From a virus, in IMG/VR virus record IMGVR_UViG_3300050016_000115, positions 1 to 34,691 of that record: a DNA stretch of 34,691 nt; one strand, given 5' to 3'. Positions 30,900-34,691 of the stretch are shown in pieces. Each line of letters starts with the position of its first letter. Position 1 is the stretch's first letter. The position numbers and the translations under genes are program-made. Below the pieces are notes generated by a model that was given only the letters and a program-made list of their open reading frames with translations, made no database searches and had not been told where the DNA came from.

Positions 30900-31202
30900 A
30901 TGACGAAAAAGCACAAGATCAACTGGCCAATCATCATGGGCGTTCCGGGCGCGCTGGGAGCGATCATCGCTTTATGGATATTGCTAGGATTTCCCACGCT
31001 AGCGACCAGCAGCGACATCCAAAGATTAGATCGCAAGCAGGCTGACACTGCGATCGAGGTTTATTCCACCAAGCAGCGTAGCCTCCTTGTCATCGCTCCG
31101 CCGGCTGGCACGGTGGCGCATGATGCGTGGCAGCAAGAACTCAAAGCGGCAGGCGATCAGCTCAAGCGCGCGGAAGATCGCAAGATCGAACTGAGCAAAT
31201 AG
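30900..31202 (+). CDS. Single-pass membrane protein, inner-spanin-like
   Basis: 100 residues with a basic start (MTKKHKINW), one membrane helix at ~10-32 (PIIMGVPGALGAIIALWILLGFPTLA) and a charged, helical C-terminal part ('SSDIQRLDRKQADTAIEVYSTKQRS ... WQQELKAAGDQLKRAEDRKIELSK'). This N-in, C-out layout with a short periplasmic coiled coil fits an inner-membrane spanin, though the periplasmic part is short and no embedded lipoprotein frame was found. The lysis-region context supports it. It could also be an assembly or exclusion factor. Confidence 0.6.
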   Translation: MTKKHKINWPIIMGVPGALGAIIALWILLGFPTLATSSDIQRLDRKQADTAIEVYSTKQRSLLVIAPPAGTVAHDAWQQELKAAGDQLKRAEDRKIELSK

Positions 31203-31214
31203 AAAGGAGACAAA

Positions 31215-32051
31215 ATGACTTCCGTGGCTAAAAGACTAACCATTGGACTTATTTTGTTTGTGCTGGCGCTTTATGTCCCGGCATGGGCGCAGATTCCGCC
31301 GGAAAACCGCCCCGGCGTTGCCGTAGACTCACACGGTAGCGCGGCAGTCGACCCCACGCGCAACGTACTCGATCTCGTGCTGGCTGCCGTAAAGCGGCTA
31401 GACGATATTATGGATGCCATTGTCAAGAGGCAGGACGATCTTCGTGGGGCTAGTGATAAATTAAATCAAGTGCGTCTCGACAGCGCTGTGGCTGAACGTA
31501 ATGTTGAATTGAAGCGCGTCGACGGCGAAGCAAAACTTCGGGCCGATTATGAGGAAAAGCTCAGGAACGCCGAGGCCAAGCGTATCGACGCCATCCGGCT
31601 CGTCGATGTTGGTGCCGCCACCACGCTGGCGCAGAGGACGACAGAGCAGGCGACCGCGTTGGCGACAGTGGTCACTCAGACCGCCGAGGTTGTCCGTAAT
31701 CAAGTGACGCGTGCAGCCGAAGAGACACGGACGCTCGTTGCCACTACGGCAGCAGCCGCGTTGCAAAATCAGCAACAGCAATTTTCGGCAGTCACGACAC
31801 GCCTTGCGGCGCTGGAGCAAGCTGGTGCTGAGGGCAAGGGCAAGCAAACTGTCACCGATCCGGCCCTTCTTGCGCTGGTGCAGGAAGTGAAAAACCTCAG
31901 CGTCGCGAGAATTAACACAGTGGGCGTCGATACCGGTCGCAACGATGTTATCGGATGGATCGCTGCAGGCATGATGTTCCTGTTTGCGGCTGGTGGGTTC
32001 TTTTTAACCATCACCAGGAGGCCGTTGCAATCAAGTGCGAAATCATGGTGA
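31215..32051 (+). CDS. Exported coiled-coil protein with C-terminal membrane anchor
   Basis: 278 residues behind a strong GAAAGGAGA site. The N-terminal 'VAKRLTIGLILFVLALYVPAWAQ' is a signal peptide or anchor. A long charged coiled coil runs ~50-215 (VLAAVKRLDDIMDAIVKRQDDLRGASDKLNQVRLDSAVAERNVELKRVDGEAKLRADYEEKLRNAEAKRID...). A C-terminal membrane helix lies at ~245-266 (DVIGWIAAGMMFLFAAGGFFLTI), followed by a basic tail (TRRPLQSSAKSW). A periplasmic rod anchored in the inner membrane beside holin-like genes suggests a lysis or envelope role, perhaps spanin-like. I do not recognise a named family. Confidence 0.72.
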   Translation: MTSVAKRLTIGLILFVLALYVPAWAQIPPENRPGVAVDSHGSAAVDPTRNVLDLVLAAVKRLDDIMDAIVKRQDDLRGASDKLNQVRLDSAVAERNVELKRVDGEAKLRADYEEKLRNAEAKRIDAIRLVDVGAATTLAQRTTEQATALATVVTQTAEVVRNQVTRAAEETRTLVATTAAAALQNQQQQFSAVTTRLAALEQAGAEGKGKQTVTDPALLALVQEVKNLSVARINTVGVDTGRNDVIGWIAAGMMFLFAAGGFFLTITRRPLQSSAKSW

Positions 32052-32054
32052 CCA

Positions 32055-32231
32055 ATGCGCGCCTACGCTGAACCGTCGCCCTCGAACCGCTGCAATAAGT
32101 GTGGTGGTGAATTGAGGCTCAAGGATATTGAGCCAGTCAATCGCGCTATCGGAGTCAATGGACAATTGCTCGTCTGCATCAACTGCGGCGATGAGCATCT
32201 CTATGTCTTGAGCAACACGCAGAAGAGATAA
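32055..32231 (+). CDS. Small zinc-ribbon protein
   Basis: 58 residues from ATG 32055, 3 bases after the previous stop. It carries two CxxC knuckles: 'NRCNKCGGELRLKDIEPVN' and 'LLVCINCGDEHLYVL', i.e. a complete four-cysteine zinc ribbon of about 30 residues. It is likely a small nucleic-acid- or protein-binding regulator; no specific function can be given. The tight spacing in the operon and intact cysteines support it as a real gene. Confidence 0.68.
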   Translation: MRAYAEPSPSNRCNKCGGELRLKDIEPVNRAIGVNGQLLVCINCGDEHLYVLSNTQKR

Positions 32232-32255
32232 TTATTCCGCAAGGAGTCCACTTAA

Positions 32256-32636
32256 ATGCAATTTCACATTTTCCATCACATCGAACCGAGTTCGGAGGTC
32301 CTATCTCGGCTCGATGCAATCGATCGAAAACTGGACCTTATTCTGAAACGAGAGGAATACATCATGTCTGCTGTAGATGATACCGCCACCGCCGTAGCGG
32401 CTGAAGATACCGTCATCGACGGGGCTGTCACGCTTTTGAATAGCTTGACTGCCGCTATCACCGCTGCCGGAACAGACCCCGCCAAGTTGGCGGCGCTTAC
32501 TTCCGATATCACAGCGAAGACCGCCGTGCTTGCTGCGGCCGTCATTGCCAACACTCCGGCGCCGGTGCTGACTTCGCCACCGGTTACACCGGCGGTTGCG
32601 GCAACAGTAGCGACTGCCGCCGTCGCGGCGGCCTAA
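32256..32636 (+). CDS. Ala-rich helical phage protein, unknown function
   Basis: 126 residues behind AAGGAG. The N-terminus 'MQFHIFHHIEPSSEVLSRLDAIDRKLDLILKREEYI' is a short coiled coil. A second part reads 'MSAVDDTATAVAAEDTVIDGAVTLLNSLTAAITAAGTDPAKLAALTSDITAKTAVLAAAVIANTPAP'. That second block is a common small phage module (LLNxLxxxIxAAGTDPAxLAALTxxI...ANTPA). A Pro/Ala/Val tail follows. A shorter product from the internal ATG at 32364 is possible. The role is unknown; it ends before a terminator-like hairpin. Confidence 0.75.
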   Translation: MQFHIFHHIEPSSEVLSRLDAIDRKLDLILKREEYIMSAVDDTATAVAAEDTVIDGAVTLLNSLTAAITAAGTDPAKLAALTSDITAKTAVLAAAVIANTPAPVLTSPPVTPAVAATVATAAVAAA

Positions 32637-32658
32637 AACCTAAGACCTGTCCCGCGTA

Positions 32659-32690
32659 AGCCCAGGCCGCATCCGCGGCTTGGGTATTTT
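32659..32690 (+). terminator. Terminator-like hairpin after the late operon
   Basis: CCCAGGCCGC (32661-32670), loop ATCC, GCGGCTTGGG (32675-32684): a 10-bp stem with one G-T pair, followed by TATTTT. The T-run is short and broken, so termination may be partial. Confidence 0.6.
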
Positions 32691-32712
32691 CATCATTGAC
32701 CGCGAGGCAACC

Positions 32713-32886
32713 ATGCGCGTGATCGTAGAGGACGACGGCGGCGAGAGGATATTCTCGTACGCTTCGCCGGAGCGCCATCCAGGCGAGATGAACACGATGT
32801 GCGCGGTCAACAAGAAAAAGGCCGTCATCATCGATCTGGCCGAGAGCATCCAGGTGCTCTGCGACACCATGTTTCCCATCGAGTGA
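32713..32886 (+). CDS. Small protein, unknown
   Basis: 57 residues from ATG 32713 with GAGG 6 bases upstream: MRVIVEDDGGERIFSYASPE, then RHPGEMNTMCAVNKKKAVII and DLAESIQVLCDTMFPIE. It looks like a compact alpha/beta protein. A TTG start at 32680 would lie inside the preceding hairpin and is less likely. No function can be given. Confidence 0.6.
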   Translation: MRVIVEDDGGERIFSYASPERHPGEMNTMCAVNKKKAVIIDLAESIQVLCDTMFPIE

Positions 32887-32931
32887 TGCCGCGCCCGGCG
32901 GCTCCGGGCATAGGAGAGCAGGAGAAGCAGC

Positions 32932-33234
32932 ATGTTTACATTGAAACTCTACCGGAATGGCCCTCTATCACCTGGAGGAAGGACGGTTGTTCTTGAGACA
33001 GTTGGCCTTTGGGTAAACCATTGTGAAAAAGATGTGAGACACATTCTGGCCTTCAAGAAAAAGGTCGGCGTGCAGGATGAGGATGGCACCCCTGAGTTTT
33101 ACGTTGGCGGTACGCCGAAAGACATGCCACCCGATAGTGGGCCACATGAAGGCGTTTGCCGTGGCGATGGCGACTATTATGACTGGGGCGTCCTCGAAAA
33201 TGCCCAAGGCAAGACAACCGAAATGTTTAGGTGA
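32932..33234 (+). CDS. Small protein, unknown
   Basis: 100 residues, ATG 32932 with AGGAGAAGCAGC just upstream, a good ribosome site that fixes the start. The sequence ('MFTLKLYRNGPLSPGGRTVVLETVGLWVNHCEKDVRHILAFKKKVGVQDEDGTPEFYVGGTPKDMPPDSGPHEGVCRGDGDYYDWGVLENAQGKTTEMFR') suggests a beta-rich N-terminal half and an acidic, Gly-rich C-terminal half with no membrane segment. It is the last plus-strand protein gene before the tmRNA. No function recognised. Confidence 0.65.
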   Translation: MFTLKLYRNGPLSPGGRTVVLETVGLWVNHCEKDVRHILAFKKKVGVQDEDGTPEFYVGGTPKDMPPDSGPHEGVCRGDGDYYDWGVLENAQGKTTEMFR

Positions 33235-33497
33235 ATAATTCAGTTTTGTTTCGTCGCGTCGCAACTACGAAAGATGGTGCTGAACCTTCGATAAGAAGAT
33301 CGTCGGACCCGGGGGCAGTACCCGGCGCCTCCACCCGGACTGCGCGCAATTACAAACTCTCATCCGCAGTGGTGAGAGGGGATCTACCGTGAGGCGATCT
33401 GGGGCGCGCAGTCTCGGCGGGGGCGACATAGGATCGACGGCGCTCGGATGATCGAAGCTGTACCCGGCGTGACCTGCCGCAATCGGTCAAAATACCT

Positions 33498-33545
33498 GCC
33501 AACGACAATCAGTTGGTCGGTCAGGAACTGCGCCTCTCGGCGTAA
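33498..33545 (+). other. tmRNA proteolysis-tag reading frame
   Basis: Resume codon GCC at 33498, frame gcc-aac-gac-aat ... gcg-taa, encoding ANDNQLVGQELRLSA. The ANDN start is characteristic of alphaproteobacterial tags (Caulobacter AANDNFAEEFAVAA). The end LSA differs from the usual (L/V)AA. The sequence before it, AAAATACCT, resembles the conserved region upstream of resume codons. Confidence 0.85.
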
Positions 33546-33561
33546 GTGCTGATCCGAGTTT

Positions 33562-33591
33562 GGCCGTTTTCTTGGGAACAGAAAAACGGCC
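33562..33591 (+). terminator. Hairpin at the 3' end of the tmRNA coding piece
   Basis: GGCCGTTTT (33562-33570) pairs perfectly with AAAACGGCC (33583-33591) across a 12-nt loop. No T-run follows, so it may be a processing or terminal helix of the tmRNA precursor rather than a terminator. Confidence 0.5.
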
Positions 33592-33642
33592 GCTCATTGA
33601 GCTCCCGCAAGGGAGTGGTATCGCGGGCCTTGGTTCCGGCTG

Positions 33643-33679
33643 AAAAGCCGTCGCGGGGAAACCTGCGGCGGCTTTTTTC
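33643..33679 (+). terminator. Rho-independent terminator between tmRNA and hicB
   Basis: AGCCGTCGC (33646-33654) and GCGGCGGCT (33665-33673) form a 9-bp stem with one G-T pair, followed by a T-run ending at 33678. It ends tmRNA transcription. AAAA on the other side may let it serve convergent hicB transcription too. Confidence 0.8.
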
Positions 33680-33680
33680 G

Positions 33681-34136
33681 TCACGCGCTCTTGCGGGCTT
33701 GTCGGCCGGAACGCGGCTCACCAACCTGTTGCTGAATTCCGCCGAAACCGATCAATCGCTCGCGCGCGGCCATTGCAAGAAAACCGGATCGCGTTTCACC
33801 GACCGTGCTCGCTGCGGCGTCAATGCGCTCCAGAAGCCCTTCGTCGAAGGTTACGTTAACGCGCGCGGCCTTGGTCGGTGGAGAATACGGCACATAAGCG
33901 ATCGCCGCGCCTTTGGCGTCTTCAATGAAAGAGGGATCGTCCTTCAACTGGCTCAACGTGCGTGCTTCTGGAACCACGCCGTCCTCCGCTAGTCCCTCGA
34001 CGTGAAACGCCAGCGCCTCGGCAGCCTTGGCAATAGCTTCATCGATCGAGCGGCCAACTGTCGTCGCACCGGGAAAATCCGGGAACGAAACGCCGAACGC
34101 GCCATTTTCTTCGTGGATCAATGCGATGGCCTGCAT
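33681..34136 (-). CDS. hicB: HicB-family antitoxin
   Basis: 151 residues. The N-terminal half is the HicB partial RNase H fold ('IALIHEENGAFGVSFPDFPGATTVGRSIDEAIAKAAEALAFHVEGLAEDGVVPEARTLSQL'), which masks HicA. The C-terminal part 'ARVNVTFDEGLLERIDAAASTVGETRSGFLAMAARERL' is a ribbon-helix-helix DNA-binding domain for autoregulation. It ends in a short basic tail. It lies 14 bp downstream of hicA on the minus strand and converges on the tmRNA. Length and domain order are normal for long-form HicB. Confidence 0.95.
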   Translation of the reverse strand: MQAIALIHEENGAFGVSFPDFPGATTVGRSIDEAIAKAAEALAFHVEGLAEDGVVPEARTLSQLKDDPSFIEDAKGAAIAYVPYSPPTKAARVNVTFDEGLLERIDAAASTVGETRSGFLAMAARERLIGFGGIQQQVGEPRSGRQARKSA

Positions 34137-34150
34137 GTCAGTCTCCTATT

Positions 34151-34360
34151 TCACCATTCCCAGCCAGCTTGCCGGTAAATCGAACGAAGCGTTCCAGTCG
34201 GTATGTCCTTGGCACCTGCATCTATCGTGACACGACCCGGTTTGGTGGCATGTTTGTATTGCAGGTGATCGCCCGGGCCCTTGCGCGCCACGAACCATCC
34301 ATCACTTGTGAGCCGCTTTTGAACATCGGCGGTCTTTCTGTCTTTGCCCTTGGCACCCAT
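34151..34360 (-). CDS. hicA: HicA-family mRNA interferase toxin
   Basis: 69 residues. It shows the dsRNA-binding-like fold of HicA: 'ADVQKRLTSDGWFVARKGPGDHLQYKHATKPGRVTIDAGAKDIPTGTLRSIYRQAGWEW'. The catalytic His sits in GPGDHLQYKH, where many family members have GSHHQFKH. The conserved C-terminal GTLRSIxRQAG block is intact. HicA toxins cut mRNA, and E. coli HicA is reported to cut tmRNA too. AAAGGA precedes the ATG on the minus strand. The order toxin then antitoxin is typical. Confidence 0.93.
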   Translation of the reverse strand: MGAKGKDRKTADVQKRLTSDGWFVARKGPGDHLQYKHATKPGRVTIDAGAKDIPTGTLRSIYRQAGWEW

Positions 34361-34375
34361 GCCTCTATCCTTTTA

Positions 34376-34440
34376 GTGTGTATAGAATACACACTCAGAT
34401 AATGGCCGTCAAGAGATAAATGTGTACCGATGTGTATTCT
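34376..34440 (-). promoter_or_regulatory. Probable HicB operator / hicA promoter region
   Basis: A perfect inverted repeat GTGTGTAT-AGA-ATACACAC (34376-34394) lies 16 bp upstream of the hicA start. Two further half-sites (TGTGTAC at 34421, TGTGTAT at 34431) lie farther upstream. TATTCT/TATACA hexamers within the palindrome on the minus strand could be a -10 box, so binding of the ribbon-helix-helix antitoxin would block transcription. Confidence 0.65.
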
Positions 34441-34459
34441 CTGAGCCTTCAAAAATCAA

Positions 34460-34522
34460 GGGGATGGCCCCGGGCGGCGGGTTTTTTCGTTTGTAGCGGC
34501 CACCCTTGTGGGGTGTTTTTTT
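34460..34522. terminator. Two terminator-like hairpins with T-runs
   Basis: First: GGGG-ATGG-CCCC (34460-34471), then a GC-rich stretch and TTTTTT (34492-34497). Second: CACCC (34501-34505) pairs with GGGTG (34511-34515), followed by seven T (34516-34522). Both read as plus-strand terminators although no plus-strand gene lies just upstream. Confidence 0.55.
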
Positions 34523-34524
34523 GC

Positions 34525-34676
34525 CCGGGATCCCGGTATAGGCTAGGCCGCGAAGCGGAAAAGCCCGGTTTCCTGGCGTTGACAACGTCCGTAGCGGGCC
34601 CCCGCTACCATCGCTGACCGATGGAGTGGCCCACTCGGGAATAACTCACCACCGGCCAGCGCTGCGAGCCGGCCGG
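34525..34676. repeat. Cluster of inverted repeats at the window end; no gene
   Basis: A 12-bp palindrome CCGGGATCCCGG (34525-34536) is followed by four consecutive inverted repeats: GTAGCGG/CCGCTAC (34591-34608), CCATCG/CGATGG (34608-34624), GAGTGG/CCACTC (34624-34636) and CCGGC/GCCGG (34652-34672). A TTGACA box lies at 34579. No protein gene is seen in 34395-34691. The block could be a packaging (cos) region, a regulatory region or a structured RNA; the sequence does not decide. Confidence 0.6.
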
Positions 34677-34691
34677 AGACGGTCAGTTCCG

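Larger units (their letters stand above)
33250..33592 (+). ncRNA. ssrA: Circularly permuted two-piece tmRNA
   Basis: Rescues stalled ribosomes and tags the peptide. The acceptor piece lies first: a T-arm with stem CCGGG/CCCGG (33309-33313 with 33321-33325) and a 7-nt loop GGCAGTA, then CGCCTCC (33326-33332) and discriminator A33333. The coding piece starts at 33419 with GGGGGCG, which pairs with CGCCTCC over 7 bp including a G3-U wobble, the alanine identity mark. GGATCGACGG (33431-33440) is the conserved D-domain block. GATGATC (33447-33453) can pair with GATCGTC (33298-33304) as helix P2. A pseudoknot (CGGC 33465-68 with GCCG 33476-79; TGACC 33470-74 with GGTCA 33485-89) precedes the tag frame at 33498. 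The outer ends of the transcript are estimates. The genomic 3' end reads CCC, not CCA. Confidence 0.88.

Noticed and set aside
33546-33992. 148-codon plus-strand frame overlapping the tmRNA end and hicB.
   Set aside because: It runs through the tmRNA 3' hairpin and the terminator and is antisense to hicB; no ribosome site.
34579-34611. Promoter with TTGACA at 34579.
   Set aside because: No convincing -10 box at 16-18 bp spacing; TACCAT is 21 bp away and inside an inverted repeat.

Overview
The window is about 34.7 kb of a tailed phage or prophage with long-tailed (siphovirus) architecture and HK97-type head genes. The host is most likely an alphaproteobacterium of the Rhizobiales type. The evidence is the high GC content, the family make-up of the tail genes, and a circularly permuted two-piece tmRNA whose tag begins ANDN, a form typical of Alphaproteobacteria. 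No integrase, repressor or replication gene is visible, so free phage versus prophage cannot be decided here.

Layout. 1-5015: packaging and head (large terminase, cut off by the window start; portal; prohead protease; major capsid). 5105-13981: head accessory, connector, neck and tail tube genes, including two proteins with signal-peptide-like N-termini and a 703-residue repeat protein. 13989-19506: tail assembly (chaperone pair joined by a -1 frameshift signal, tape measure, tail-tip genes, a DUF6950/NlpC-like protein, and a 24-codon membrane peptide). 19509-27859: host-recognition region (a 2147-residue gpJ-like tip and fibre protein, small virion proteins, Ig-like proteins, and a metallopeptidase-like protein). 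27859-32051: lysis and surface region (M15 endolysin, an inverted HNH endonuclease insertion, holin-like protein, outer-membrane-like protein, and spanin-like membrane proteins). 32055-33234: small unknown genes. 33250-33592: two-piece tmRNA. 33681-34360, minus strand: HicAB toxin-antitoxin. 34395-34691: terminator-like hairpins and a cluster of inverted repeats, with no gene.

All genes except the HNH gene and hicAB are on the plus strand. They are tightly packed, often with ATGA or TGATG overlaps, as expected for a late operon.

Three things stand out. (1) A phage-borne, permuted tmRNA with an unusual tag (ANDNQLVGQELRLSA) sits next to HicAB, whose toxin family is reported to cleave mRNA and tmRNA. 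(2) An HNH endonuclease gene is inserted at the last ten codons of the endolysin. Those ten codons, including a zinc-ligand histidine, occur on both sides of the insert and differ only at third positions. (3) A textbook -1 frameshift signal (A AAA AAC, 5-nt spacer, GC-rich hairpin) joins the two tail chaperone frames.
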